64,000 nucleotides of DNA from Geobacter sp. (GTDB taxonomy: Bacteria; Desulfobacterota; Desulfuromonadia; Geobacterales; Pseudopelobacteraceae). The DNA is taken from contig WKKS01000005.1 in assembly GCA_009684515.1 (NCBI GenBank), positions 164,288 through 228,287 of the forward strand, read 5' to 3'. Position numbers and translations under genes: made by a program. The number at the start of each line of letters is the position of its first letter. Positions within the stretch are counted from its first letter, which is position 1. Under the pieces are notes generated by a model, which was not told where the DNA came from, made no database searches, and worked only from the letters and a program-made list of their open reading frames with translations. Below are positions 33,228 to 42,667 of this stretch, piece after piece.

Positions 33228-33951
33228 AAAATCTCGACTCTGGACTACAGCACTTCAGAAAAAATATGGTAACCGACAGGTTGTGAATGGAGTTGATATA
33301 TCCATTCACTCCGGAACTATTATCGGTTTGCTTGGCCCGAATGGGGCTGGGAAAACAACCACTTTTTATATGGTAGTGGGTCTTGCACAGCCGGACGGTG
33401 GTCAGGTATTTCTTGGAAGCGAAGAAATTACCGGTCTTCCAATGTATCAGCGTGCCCGTAGAGGCATCAGCTATTTGCCACAGGAAGCTTCCGTGTTCCG
33501 TAAACTTTCAGTCGCGGATAATCTTCTGGCAATACTTGAAACCGTCGAGCCGGATAAAAACACCCGCCGCCAGCGCATGCAACAACTGCTGGAGGAGTTT
33601 AATATAACTCACATCGCCTCCGCTAAAGGATATGCTCTTTCAGGAGGCGAACGCCGCCGGGTTGAGATTGCACGGGCACTCATTACCAATCCGTCATTTG
33701 TTTTGCTAGATGAGCCGTTCGCAGGTATCGATCCGATTGCAGTGGCAGATATTCAGAACTTGATCGTGTCGTTAAAAAATAGAAATATCGGGGTTCTGAT
33801 TTCAGATCATAACGTTAGAGAAACATTGGGAGTTTGTGACGCGGCCTACATCATGAATAGCGGGGAAGTGCTGGAATTCGGCACTCCTGACGAAATAGCG
33901 AACAGTAAAAAAGCACGGGAAATATATCTTGGAGATGACTTCAGGCTATAA
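33211..33951 (+). CDS. lptB: LPS export ABC transporter ATPase LptB
   Basis: A 246-residue ABC ATPase. Walker A 'LLGPNGAGKTTTFYMVVG', Q-loop 'ISYLPQEASVFRKL', signature 'YALSGGERRRVEIARAL', Walker B 'FVLLDEPFAGIDP', H-loop 'LISDHNVRETL'. The 'GVLISDHNVRETL' context is characteristic of LptB. It drives extraction of LPS by LptFG, whose genes are not in this window. Overlaps lptA by 17 nt. Confidence 0.96.
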   Translation: MQTVSEKSRLWTTALQKKYGNRQVVNGVDISIHSGTIIGLLGPNGAGKTTTFYMVVGLAQPDGGQVFLGSEEITGLPMYQRARRGISYLPQEASVFRKLSVADNLLAILETVEPDKNTRRQRMQQLLEEFNITHIASAKGYALSGGERRRVEIARALITNPSFVLLDEPFAGIDPIAVADIQNLIVSLKNRNIGVLISDHNVRETLGVCDAAYIMNSGEVLEFGTPDEIANSKKAREIYLGDDFRL

Positions 33952-34031
33952 ACAGTTATATGTTTAATACAGCTTATGCTGAAACTTATTTGATTTGAGT
34001 ACCGATATTTCGGTTTGGGGGCTTTTGTTTA

Positions 34032-35471
34032 ATGGCAATGGAGATGCGCCAACAACTTAAAATGTCGCAACAGCTGGTGATGACGCCGCAATTGCAACAG
34101 GCCATCAAGCTGCTTCAATTGACCCGATTGGAACTTCAGGATATTGTACGCCAGGAATTGGAGGAGAATCCTCTTCTGGAAGAAACCGCCGAGGCCGAAG
34201 ATATTCGTGAGCCGGATACTTTGGAAGTTGCCGAGCAGGAAAACGAGCCGGCAGAGGACACAACTGATTTTCATGAGGTTGAAACCGGTGCGGATACACT
34301 TCGAGACTGGGATAGTTATCTTGACGGTTATAATTACAGTGCTGGGGAGCAATATAGTGGCGAGGATGACCGCCCTTCTTTTGAAAACCTGCTGACCCGT
34401 CAAGGAACGTTGATTGATCACCTGTTATGGCAACTCCATATGGGGCAGTATTCTGAGATGGATGTGCGGGTTGGTGAGGTTATAATCGGCAATATTGACG
34501 AATCCGGCTACCTGCGGGCATCCCTGTCAGAGATAGCGGCTGCCAGTAATGCCACGGAAGAAGATGTAGTCGATGTTTTGGATTGCATTCAGGAGTTTGA
34601 TCCGCCAGGAGTTGCTGCCAGGGATATGCGAGAGTGTCTGCTGATTCAGGCCCGATTTATGGGAATGAAAGGCAGCGTGGTTGAAGGAATATTGCTGGAC
34701 CATATCGGAGATCTCGAAAAACGCAACTACAAACAGATTGCCCGTGCATTAAAAGTTGATATTAACCAAGTGCTTTTAGCAGCCAAAATTATTGGCGGGT
34801 TTGATCCCAGGCCTGGTTCCTCATTCAACTCGGATGACGTGCATTACATATCACCGGACATCTTTGTTCACAAGGTGGGAGACGATTACGTCGTCATGCT
34901 TAATGAAGAGGGTTTGCCAAACCTCAAGGTAAGTACTCAGTACGCGGATGTACGCGGGAATGGTTCTATTGATTCCAAGGCTGAGGAGTATATCAGCGAG
35001 AAGGTGCGTTCGGCTTTGTGGCTGATAAAAAGCATTCAACAACGTCAAAGGACAATCTACAAAGTTGCCAAGAGTATTATTCGTTTTCAACGCGAATATT
35101 TTGACCGCGGCATAGAGTATCTTCGCCCGTTGGTGTTGAGAGATATTGCGGAAGATATCGGTATGCATGAATCAACCATCAGCAGGGTAACGACCAACAA
35201 GTATATGCAGACTCCGCAAGGATTGTTTGAACTAAAATATTTCTTCAACAGTGGCCTCTCAACCAGCGAAGGTGAATTTCTCGCTTCTGAGAGTGTTAAA
35301 AACATGATCAAAGAAATTATTGAAAAGGAAGACCCCAAAAAGCCGCTTTCAGATCAGAAAATTGCTGAGTTGCTGTCGGGACAAACAGTCAACATTGCAC
35401 GGCGGACTGTAACCAAATATCGCGAAATGCTTAAATTTGGTTCGTCGTCGGAACGAAAGCGACATTTTTAA
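34032..35471 (+). CDS. rpoN: RNA polymerase sigma-54 factor
   Basis: A 479-residue sigma-54. Region I 'QQLKMSQQLVMTPQLQQAIKLLQLT' pattern (residues 7-31, Gln/Leu rich) binds activators; an acidic region II follows; the core-binding and HTH segments lie in the middle ('RDIAEDIGMHESTISRV'); the RpoN box 'ARRTVTKYREML' is near residue 457. It serves the NtrC-type activator encoded downstream and at least one -24/-12 promoter in this window (44151-44166). It is 80 nt after lptB. Confidence 0.97.
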   Translation: MAMEMRQQLKMSQQLVMTPQLQQAIKLLQLTRLELQDIVRQELEENPLLEETAEAEDIREPDTLEVAEQENEPAEDTTDFHEVETGADTLRDWDSYLDGYNYSAGEQYSGEDDRPSFENLLTRQGTLIDHLLWQLHMGQYSEMDVRVGEVIIGNIDESGYLRASLSEIAAASNATEEDVVDVLDCIQEFDPPGVAARDMRECLLIQARFMGMKGSVVEGILLDHIGDLEKRNYKQIARALKVDINQVLLAAKIIGGFDPRPGSSFNSDDVHYISPDIFVHKVGDDYVVMLNEEGLPNLKVSTQYADVRGNGSIDSKAEEYISEKVRSALWLIKSIQQRQRTIYKVAKSIIRFQREYFDRGIEYLRPLVLRDIAEDIGMHESTISRVTTNKYMQTPQGLFELKYFFNSGLSTSEGEFLASESVKNMIKEIIEKEDPKKPLSDQKIAELLSGQTVNIARRTVTKYREMLKFGSSSERKRHF

Positions 35472-35528
35472 CGCGCTGTCTCATTAGATAGCCGTACATA
35501 TGCAGCACCCAACACACAGGAGGATAGT

Positions 35529-36077
35529 ATGCAGACAACCATGACATTCAGACACATGGAACAGAGCGATGCCCTTAAGGCTTACGCTGAGGAAAAGCTT
35601 GAGAGAGTAACTAAATACATTGATGGCCCGATCAGCGTGCAAGTCTATTTTTCGGTTGAAAAAAAGATACGCCACATTGTTGAAATTGTTATTTCAGCTA
35701 AGGGTATCAGTACCAAGGCTTCCGAGGCGACAAATGATATGTATGCCGCCATAGACGCAGTCATAGACAAAATTGAGCGTCAGCTTAAACGTTATAAGGA
35801 AAAAATCAAAGCTCACAAACCGAATGGTGATGAGCATAGCCGTCAGCTTTCAAAAAAGATTTACGAAGCTGATAGCATCGAAACCAGTGCAGAGCCGGTA
35901 GTTATTAAAGCTAGTACAGAAATTGCCAAGCCGATGTCGGTTGACGAAGCTGTTATGCAGATGGATCTGCTGCATAAAGATTTTATCGTATTTATTGACG
36001 CTGATAGTGGTGATATTAATGTTCTTTACCGTCGTAAAGACGGTAATTATGGTCTTATAGAGCCGCATCGGGCCTAA
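35529..36077 (+). CDS. hpf: ribosome hibernation-promoting factor, long form
   Basis: A 182-residue long-type HPF. Residues 1-95 form the YfiA/RaiA domain ('SDALKAYAEEKLERVTKYI', 'RHIVEIVISAKG', 'DMYAAIDAVIDKIERQLKRYKEKIKAHK' pattern). Residues about 120-182 form the ribosome-dimerising C-terminal domain ('SVDEAVMQMDLLHKDFIVFIDADSGDINVLYRRKDGNYGLIEP' pattern). It makes 100S ribosomes in stationary phase. AGGAGG site upstream. The stop shares a base with hprK (TAATG). Confidence 0.94.
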   Translation: MQTTMTFRHMEQSDALKAYAEEKLERVTKYIDGPISVQVYFSVEKKIRHIVEIVISAKGISTKASEATNDMYAAIDAVIDKIERQLKRYKEKIKAHKPNGDEHSRQLSKKIYEADSIETSAEPVVIKASTEIAKPMSVDEAVMQMDLLHKDFIVFIDADSGDINVLYRRKDGNYGLIEPHRA

Positions 36078-37054
36078 TGCCCCGGGGAATTGAATTGGAC
36101 GGGATTACACTTTCAATACAGGATCTTATGAGCGAGACCAATTATGGTCTCGCTTTGACGCTCCTGGCAGGCGAGCGTGGTTTGACTAACCGCGTATCGA
36201 GTTCCCGTATCCAAAAACCCGGCTTGGCGTTGGATGGCTACACCGAGCATCTGCATCCAGATCGGATACAGGTGCTCGGAAATACAGAGGTTTCCTTTCT
36301 TAAGCAGATAGATACAAAGGTTGCATCTGAGAATCTCAGCAACCTTTGCAGTTTCCCGATTGCATGTTTCATCGTGACAAAAGGTCTGCATCCTCCACAA
36401 CTGCTGCTTGAACTGGCTGAACAAAATTCCATACCGGTTCTTGTTACTACACACCAATCCTCCACTTTTATTTCACTGATAACAAAGTTTCTTGAAGAAC
36501 GGCTCTTGCCAACGACCCATATGCATGGAGTTCTGATTGATGTGCTGGGCGTCGGGGTGTTGCTGACCGGCAAGAGCGGTATCGGTAAGAGTGAGTGCGC
36601 TCTGGATCTGGTCATCAGAGGTCATCGCCTTGTAGCCGACGATATGGTGCATATCAAAAAGAAAATGCCTGCCGTCCTCGTTGGTCAGTCAGAAGAGTCT
36701 ATCCAGTACCTGATGGAAATCAGAGGCCTTGGTATCATTAGCATAAAGGATTTGTACGGCGTTTCTGCCATTCGCGACAAAAAAATTATTGATATCATGC
36801 TGGAACTGGTTGAGTGGGACGAACTTCATGAGTATGACCGACTGGGAGTTGATGACCGCACTTCGACTATTCTGGGGATTGATATCCCGCACATAATTAT
36901 TCCGGTCAGACCGGGCCGCGATCTTGGATCCATCATCGAGGTTGCTGCGCGTAACTATTTGCTAAAGGGGATGGGATATCACTCCGCCCGCGATTTTCAG
37001 GAACGGCTGCTGTCTAAACTGGAGTCTCGTTCGATCGGTGACGAGGTCGAATAG
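36077..37054 (+). CDS. hprK: HPr kinase/phosphorylase
   Basis: A 325-residue bifunctional enzyme that phosphorylates and dephosphorylates Ser46 of HPr. The P-loop 'LLTGKSGIGKSECAL' has its GKSGIGKS core at residues 165-172; next comes 'GHRLVADDMVHIKK', and the HPrK signature 'IRGLGIISIKDLYG'. The N-terminal MurF-like domain is present ('LALTLLAGERGLTNRVSSSRIQKPGLAL'-type pattern). Its target HPr lies 1.3 kb downstream. Confidence 0.95.
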   Translation: MPRGIELDGITLSIQDLMSETNYGLALTLLAGERGLTNRVSSSRIQKPGLALDGYTEHLHPDRIQVLGNTEVSFLKQIDTKVASENLSNLCSFPIACFIVTKGLHPPQLLLELAEQNSIPVLVTTHQSSTFISLITKFLEERLLPTTHMHGVLIDVLGVGVLLTGKSGIGKSECALDLVIRGHRLVADDMVHIKKKMPAVLVGQSEESIQYLMEIRGLGIISIKDLYGVSAIRDKKIIDIMLELVEWDELHEYDRLGVDDRTSTILGIDIPHIIIPVRPGRDLGSIIEVAARNYLLKGMGYHSARDFQERLLSKLESRSIGDEVE

Positions 37055-37058
37055 TTAG

Positions 37059-37919
37059 ATGCGAATTATAATCATCACAGGCATGTCCGGGTCAGGCAAG
37101 TCCACAGCGGTGCGAGCCCTTGAGGATGAAGGCTTTTACTGCATAGATAATCTGCCTGTCCGGTTGTTCAAGAGCTTTGTAGACTTGATCGACAAATCCG
37201 GCGAACCTTTTAAAGGGGTTGCGCTGGTAGCTGATATTCGCGGCATGGAGTTTTTCAAAGGGCATGAAAACGCTTTTTCCAAGGTTGCTAAAGAAGGTCA
37301 CAGCCTGGAGATATTGTTTTTCGACGCTTTGGACGATATTTTAATTCGGCGTTATTCGGAGACGCGGCGCAAGCACCCTGCAGACGATCATTGCTCGGTG
37401 AGCGAGGCGATCCGTATAGAGCGTGAATGTCTTGCCGGTTTACGCAATATGGCCACCAGAGTAATAGATACTTCCGAGTTCAATGTTCACCAGCTCAAGG
37501 AGTTCATTCTCCGTCTCATAAGAGGTGAAGAGAAAGAAAACTCTCTGGTGGTTGAAGTTCAGTCATTTGGATTTCGCTATGGTGTGCCGCTTGAATCAAG
37601 CATTGTCATGGATGTCAGGTTTCTCCCGAATCCATTTTTTATTCCGGAGTTGAAAGCTGCTTCGGGTTTGGATGATGCTGTGCGTGATTATGTAATTGAT
37701 AATACTGTTACTGCGGCGTTTATGGACTATTTCTTCCCGCTGCTCGATATGCTTTTACCTGCCCACAGTCAGGAGGGCAAAGCTTATTTGACAATATCAA
37801 TAGGGTGCACCGGAGGACGTCATCGTTCAGTTGCAATCGCGGAGGCCACTGGAATGCATTTGCAACAGATTTGGCCTTCTGTAAGAATAACTCACAGGGA
37901 TATTGAAAAGGGACATTAA
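37059..37919 (+). CDS. rapZ: RNase adapter / P-loop protein RapZ
   Basis: A 286-residue protein. Walker A 'ITGMSGSGKSTAV' (residues 7-19), Walker B-like 'GVALVADIRG', and the conserved C-terminal RNA-binding domain 'ISIGCTGGRHRSVAIAE'. In Enterobacteria RapZ tunes glmS sRNA decay in response to cell-wall precursor. In Gram-positives the homologue YvcJ acts elsewhere. It overlaps the EIIA gene by one base, consistent with co-regulation with the PTS. Confidence 0.95.
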   Translation: MRIIIITGMSGSGKSTAVRALEDEGFYCIDNLPVRLFKSFVDLIDKSGEPFKGVALVADIRGMEFFKGHENAFSKVAKEGHSLEILFFDALDDILIRRYSETRRKHPADDHCSVSEAIRIERECLAGLRNMATRVIDTSEFNVHQLKEFILRLIRGEEKENSLVVEVQSFGFRYGVPLESSIVMDVRFLPNPFFIPELKAASGLDDAVRDYVIDNTVTAAFMDYFFPLLDMLLPAHSQEGKAYLTISIGCTGGRHRSVAIAEATGMHLQQIWPSVRITHRDIEKGH

Positions 37920-38311
37920 TGATAGGATTAGTGCTTGTTACTCACGCCGGTCTTGCAACGGCTTTAAAGGCTTCAGCAGAGATGATTGTCGGCCCGATCG
38001 AAAAAAGTGCGGCGGTTGAAGTTGCTCCTGGAGAATGTGCCGACGATATTATGGCAAGGGTAGTTGACGCTGTAGAACAGGTGCAGGACGGGGGAGCGAT
38101 CATAATGACCGATCTTTTTGGAGGTACCCCTTCCAACATGGCCATGTCGTTTTTGAAGGATGGCACTGTAGAGGTTGTTACCGGAGCCAATCTGCCCATG
38201 CTGATGGAGTTTTGTTCCCGGCGGGAAATAATGGGAGTCGCAGAACTTGCTTCGGCGCTGCAAAAGTGTGGACGTGAAGGCATCATTGTTGCCGGTGAAT
38301 TTTTAAAGTAG
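37919..38311 (+). CDS. PTS EIIA, mannose family
   Basis: A 130-residue mannose-type EIIA. The phosphorylated H9 is in 'LVLVTHAGLA', with 'IIMTDLFGGTPSNMAMSF' as the family motif. No EIIB, EIIC or EIID partner is in the window, so this is probably the end of a regulatory phosphorelay rather than a sugar uptake system. It follows rapZ by a one-base overlap and precedes HPr by 28 nt. Confidence 0.92.
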   Translation: MIGLVLVTHAGLATALKASAEMIVGPIEKSAAVEVAPGECADDIMARVVDAVEQVQDGGAIIMTDLFGGTPSNMAMSFLKDGTVEVVTGANLPMLMEFCSRREIMGVAELASALQKCGREGIIVAGEFLK

Positions 38312-38339
38312 ATACAGAGAAACGAGGAAATCGGCAATC

Positions 38340-38606
38340 ATGCTCCAAAATGAATTTCTAATTGTAAATAAACTGGGTCTGCATGCTCGTGCCTCCGCAC
38401 TGTTTGTAAAGACAGCCAGCCGTTTCACTTCTGAAGTCAAGTTGGCCAGAGAAGATGTTGAGGTAAACGGTAAAAGCATCATGGGAATCATGATGCTGGC
38501 CGCTTCTAAAGGGTCCACCGTCAGGCTGACCATTGATGGCGCTGATGAGTCAGATGCTATGAATACCATGGGCGAATTGATCATCAATGGATTCGGTGAG
38601 GAATGA
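38340..38606 (+). CDS. ptsH: phosphocarrier protein HPr
   Basis: An 88-residue HPr. H15 in 'NKLGLHARASALF' takes phosphate from enzyme I; S46 in 'EVNGKSIMGIMML' is the HprK site. It can link carbon status to regulators through both sites. The gene ends 1 nt before ptsI. Confidence 0.96.
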   Translation: MLQNEFLIVNKLGLHARASALFVKTASRFTSEVKLAREDVEVNGKSIMGIMMLAASKGSTVRLTIDGADESDAMNTMGELIINGFGEE

Positions 38607-38607
38607 T

Positions 38608-40350
38608 ATGCAGGTATTCCCGGGGATTGCAGTGTCGCCCGGGATTGCCGTTGGAAGATTGCGAGTCGTTGATCGACGGCGTATAAACGTATCTGAATAT
38701 CCAATACTCCAGGAAGACGCAATTTTAGAAATTGAAAGACTGGAAGTCGCAATTGCAGATACCCGCACTGAACTTGAGAGTCTGAAATCCCACCTTGCAG
38801 AAACCACCGGTGAAGATCACCTTTTTTTCATTGAAACTCATCTGATGATTCTGTCCGATGAACGCCTGCACTCTGAAACCTCCGCTATAATCTCATCAAA
38901 TCTGATAAACGCCGAGAGCGCCTTGCACAGGACTTTGCAACGATATCGCGAGGCTTTTGCCAATATAGAAGATCTATATCTTCGTGAGCGGATAAATGAT
39001 GTCGAAACAGTCATAGAGCGCGTTCTTAAATGCATGAGCGGTGAAAAGACAGAGCCGCTTCCGAAACATGAAAGCCGGTCAATCATTGCGGCCCATGACA
39101 TAACTCCCGGAGATATGCTGCAAATAGACCGTGACAATGTATTGGGCATAATAACCGAAATAGGTGGTCGCACATCACATACGGCCATATTGGCAAGAGC
39201 CTTTGAACTGCCGGCTGTTGCCGGAGTTGAAGGGCTTTTCGAGCCAGTGTTGGATGGTGCTCCGGTCATTATTGACGGCACAGCTGGTGTTGTGGTCGTC
39301 AATCCTGACCCGGAAACTTTCCAGGTTTTTCTCAACCGCAAGCATCACTACGAATACCTGGAAAGCGAACTCCTCAAAACGGCAAACCTGCCGGCAGTGA
39401 CGCTTGACGGCCATGAGATTAAACTCAGAGGCAATGTTGAGATTCCCGAAGAGGGGGCTTCAGTCCTCAGGCATGGCGGTATCGGAGTCGGGCTCTACAG
39501 AACAGAAATCCTGTTTATGAACCGGTCAAAAATGCCGGATGAAGAAGAACAGTTTCTGGTTTATCGCTCCATGCTTGAAGCAATCAAGCCATTCCCGCTG
39601 ACTATCAGAACTCTTGATGCAGGCGGCGACAAACTGCTGGACGGTATGGAACACGCGTTTGAGCAGAATCCTGTGCTTGGAATGAGAGCCATACGCCTTT
39701 CTCTGAGTATGCCGGAAGAGTTTAAAAAACAGTTGAGAGCCATCCTGCGCGTCAGTGCCGAAGGGGCGGTTCGTATCATGTTCCCGATGATATCCGGACT
39801 CGATGAGGTGCGGGCGGCTAAAGAGCTTCTGGAAGAGGTCAAGCTTGAGCTTAAAGTTGCCGGAGTACCTTTTGATAAAGAGATCAAGGTCGGTGTCATG
39901 ATCGAAATTCCTGCGGCTGTCACCGTTGCAGACCTGCTGGCACGTGAAGTCGATTTTTTCAGCGTTGGTACAAATGATTTAATTCAATACACGCTGGCCA
40001 TTGACCGAACCAATGAACAGCTTTCAAATTTGTACCAGCCCATGCATCCGGCAGTATTGCGATCTCTGCGGCGAATTGTTCAAGAGGCTCACAGCGCAGG
40101 CATTGAAGCGTGCCTGTGCGGTGAGATGGCCGGAGAACCTTTATATCTGCCGGTTTTATTGGGGCTCGGATACGATGAACTGTCCATGGGGGCAGGCTCT
40201 CTTTTGCGTGTAAAGCAGATTATGCGGCGATGCACACGTGAGAGGGTCATTCAAATTGCCGATGGTTGTTTTGACTTTGCAACCGCTGCCGAGGTGGAAA
40301 TGTATCTTAAACGACAAATAACCCTAGACGTAGCCAAGAGTATTGATTGA
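38608..40350 (+). CDS. ptsI: PTS enzyme I (phosphoenolpyruvate-protein phosphotransferase)
   Basis: A 580-residue enzyme I. The active H191 lies in 'TEIGGRTSHTAILARA'. The PEP-binding barrel shows 'GIGLYRTEILFMNR' (overall 'GVGLYRTEILF'), 'RTLDAGGDKLL', 'RAIRLSL', 'IMFPMISGLDEV', 'GVMIEIPAAV' and 'SVGTNDLIQYT'. The start ATG 38608 has GAGGA 5-7 nt upstream; a longer frame (38587) reaches into ptsH. It overlaps the prepilin peptidase gene by one base. Confidence 0.96.
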   Translation: MQVFPGIAVSPGIAVGRLRVVDRRRINVSEYPILQEDAILEIERLEVAIADTRTELESLKSHLAETTGEDHLFFIETHLMILSDERLHSETSAIISSNLINAESALHRTLQRYREAFANIEDLYLRERINDVETVIERVLKCMSGEKTEPLPKHESRSIIAAHDITPGDMLQIDRDNVLGIITEIGGRTSHTAILARAFELPAVAGVEGLFEPVLDGAPVIIDGTAGVVVVNPDPETFQVFLNRKHHYEYLESELLKTANLPAVTLDGHEIKLRGNVEIPEEGASVLRHGGIGVGLYRTEILFMNRSKMPDEEEQFLVYRSMLEAIKPFPLTIRTLDAGGDKLLDGMEHAFEQNPVLGMRAIRLSLSMPEEFKKQLRAILRVSAEGAVRIMFPMISGLDEVRAAKELLEEVKLELKVAGVPFDKEIKVGVMIEIPAAVTVADLLAREVDFFSVGTNDLIQYTLAIDRTNEQLSNLYQPMHPAVLRSLRRIVQEAHSAGIEACLCGEMAGEPLYLPVLLGLGYDELSMGAGSLLRVKQIMRRCTRERVIQIADGCFDFATAAEVEMYLKRQITLDVAKSID

Positions 40351-41138
40351 TGTCTCCTTACACTGTTTATGCGATATTCGCCCTTGTTTTCGGAATGGTG
40401 GTCGGTTCGTTTCTGAATGTCTGTATCTGCCGAATGCCTAACAATGAATCTGTCGTATCACCTCCATCCCATTGCCCGAACTGCAGCTACCAAATCCGCT
40501 GGTACGACAATATCCCGGTCATCAGCTATCTGCTGCTGCGTGGCAAATGCCGAGGCTGTGGTTCCCGGATTTCCCCGCAGTACCCGCTGGTAGAACTGTT
40601 GAACGGAATCATCACACTGTTGTTGTTTCTGCGCTTCGGCCCTACACCCGCCTTTGCAGCGTTGTTCGTGTTCTGTTCGGCGTTGGTAGTCATTACTTTC
40701 ATCGACATAGAACATCAGATTATCCCCGACGAAATATCCCTTTCCGGAATTGTTCTCGGATTTGTACTGTCGTTTTTTCTACAGGGGCACGGCTGGCTTA
40801 ATTCGCTTCTGGGAATACTGCTTGGAGGAGGCAGCCTCCTGCTTGTGGCGTACGGATATCAGTGGCTGACCGGAAAAGAGGGGATGGGGGGAGGGGACAT
40901 AAAGCTTCTGGCCATGATGGGCGCCTTTCTCGGATGGAAATCGATTCCGTTCATCATATTTGCCAGCTCACTGGTCGGATCGGTTATTGGCGTATCCATA
41001 ATGTTGTTGCAGAAAAAAGATTCCAAACTGGCGATACCATTTGGACCATATCTGGCTTTCGGCGCCGTTCTGTATATTTTCTACGGAAAGTCGCTGATTC
41101 AGTGGTACCTGAATTACGGCGGTTTTTATAAAGGTTGA
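40350..41138 (+). CDS. pilD: type IV prepilin peptidase / methyltransferase
   Basis: A 262-residue polytopic aspartyl protease (GspO/PilD). The N-terminal half has the methyltransferase Cys motif 'SHCPNCSYQIRWYDNIPVISYLLLRGKCRGCGS' pattern (two C-x-x-C pairs). The catalytic aspartates are in 'FIDIEHQIIPDE' and 'GGGDIKLLAMMG'. It cleaves prepilin leaders and N-methylates the new terminus, including those of the pseudopilins at 50.2-53.2 kb. ATG 40350 overlaps the ptsI stop by one base; TTG 40347 is also open. Confidence 0.94.
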   Translation: MSPYTVYAIFALVFGMVVGSFLNVCICRMPNNESVVSPPSHCPNCSYQIRWYDNIPVISYLLLRGKCRGCGSRISPQYPLVELLNGIITLLLFLRFGPTPAFAALFVFCSALVVITFIDIEHQIIPDEISLSGIVLGFVLSFFLQGHGWLNSLLGILLGGGSLLLVAYGYQWLTGKEGMGGGDIKLLAMMGAFLGWKSIPFIIFASSLVGSVIGVSIMLLQKKDSKLAIPFGPYLAFGAVLYIFYGKSLIQWYLNYGGFYKG

Positions 41139-41142
41139 CGAC

Positions 41143-42624
41143 ATGACTAAATATCGCCCCTCTCTCACCGTTTCAATCATGGCCTTCCTTGGTTTTCTGC
41201 TGGTTATGACATGGCTTTTGTTCAGTCTGCTGGCCTTTAAAACATCCGCAAACGATCTCTATGCACAAAAGGTTGAACACGCCCGCACACTTCTCGCAAC
41301 ATTTGTCAGTCAACTCCCCGAAAACCTGCCGGTTTTTCCGGATGGAATTATCTCCTCGGATTCTTCCGCGTCGATATACGTGCAAAAACTTTCCGACGAT
41401 GCATCATTTACCCGGTTGACCCTGTTGGATGGGAACGGCAAGGCAATTTTTACAGCCGGCCGGGATGATAGTGATGTCTATCTGCCTTTCAGTGTAATTA
41501 AAGCATCCGCTGACGGCAATGGCGTTCTTTCCGATGGTAGCGGTATCGCCAATGTAATCAGCATTACACGCAACGGAGTTTTGGTCGGCAGGGCGGGGTT
41601 GTCACTGTCGCTGGCGGCTGAAAAAGCGCGGCTGCTTCGAACCCGGCAGTTGTTTGTCGCATACTTCGTGCTGGATTTTATCATGTTGATGGGGTTGGGT
41701 TCTTTCATCCTGTCCCGGATTGTAGTCAATCCAATCAACCGATTATTGTCAGCTACCGGAAAAATTACCGGAGGACAGTACGGGCAGCGGCTGCGGGTTT
41801 CCGGCAGTTCCGAACTTGCACAGTTGGCAGAATCTTTCAACGAAATGTCAGCGGCACTTCAGAATAAAGACCGGCAGGTTTCGGAACATGTGTCCGCCCT
41901 GGAGTCAGTTAACAATGATCTTTGCCAGGCCCGAGAAGAAGCCATCCGTACGGAAAAAATGGCTTCAATCGGCCTTCTTGCCGCCGGAATGGCCCATGAG
42001 ATCGGAACACCACTGGCATCGATCATGGGATACGCAGATCTGGCCGCAGCCGAATTACCAGAAAGTACAGTTATCCAGGATTACGCACAGCGTATTTCCG
42101 CCGATTGCGCCAGAATAGACCGGATTGTAAGGGGCCTGCTGGATTATTCCCGTCCGCATGTATCCACTGTTGAAACAGCAGATGTCAGAAAGGTTGCCGT
42201 ATCTACTCTGGAACTACTGACTCAACAGGGTGCTTTCAAACAATTAAACGTCACGATGACGATTGATGAAGGCATGCCGCTGGTAAAGGCTGACCCTCAT
42301 CAACTGCAGCAGGTATTAATCAATCTGCTGCTCAATAGCCGTGATGCGCTGAAGGCCAACGGTTCACTAGCGCTCAAAGCCAAGGCAGACGGACAAATGC
42401 TGCGCATCGATATATTAGACAACGGTTCCGGTATCGCCGACAAAGATCTCAAATATATCTTTGACCCGTTTTTTACTACCAAGGCTCCCGGAAAAGGGAC
42501 CGGTCTTGGATTAGCCATTGCAGCACGCATAATCGAGGGGTTCGGAGGTCGCATTACCGTAAAAAGCAGGTTGGGTGATGGCACCTGCTTCTCGGTCTGG
42601 CTGCAGTCGGTAACGAGTAAGTAG
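41143..42624 (+). CDS. membrane sensor histidine kinase, NtrB-like (possible PilS)
   Basis: A 493-residue kinase. TM1 about 10-33, periplasmic loop about 34-165, TM2 about 168-192, HAMP about 193-245, coiled coil, HisKA with H285 in 'AAGMAHEIGTPLASIMGYADL' (given as the H-box pattern), and HATPase_c with N ('LINLLLNSRDA'), G1 ('DILDNGSGIAD') and F/G2 ('FDPFFTTKAPGKGTGLGLAI') boxes. The H-E-I-G-T-P H-box is NtrB-like. Stands 4 nt after pilD and 43 nt before a sigma-54 activator, so PilS-PilR-like control of pilus genes is plausible. Confidence 0.88.
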   Translation: MTKYRPSLTVSIMAFLGFLLVMTWLLFSLLAFKTSANDLYAQKVEHARTLLATFVSQLPENLPVFPDGIISSDSSASIYVQKLSDDASFTRLTLLDGNGKAIFTAGRDDSDVYLPFSVIKASADGNGVLSDGSGIANVISITRNGVLVGRAGLSLSLAAEKARLLRTRQLFVAYFVLDFIMLMGLGSFILSRIVVNPINRLLSATGKITGGQYGQRLRVSGSSELAQLAESFNEMSAALQNKDRQVSEHVSALESVNNDLCQAREEAIRTEKMASIGLLAAGMAHEIGTPLASIMGYADLAAAELPESTVIQDYAQRISADCARIDRIVRGLLDYSRPHVSTVETADVRKVAVSTLELLTQQGAFKQLNVTMTIDEGMPLVKADPHQLQQVLINLLLNSRDALKANGSLALKAKADGQMLRIDILDNGSGIADKDLKYIFDPFFTTKAPGKGTGLGLAIAARIIEGFGGRITVKSRLGDGTCFSVWLQSVTSK

Positions 42625-42667
42625 TTTCTCCGGAACTCCGGCATGAACTGAATAAACGGGAGGAAAA

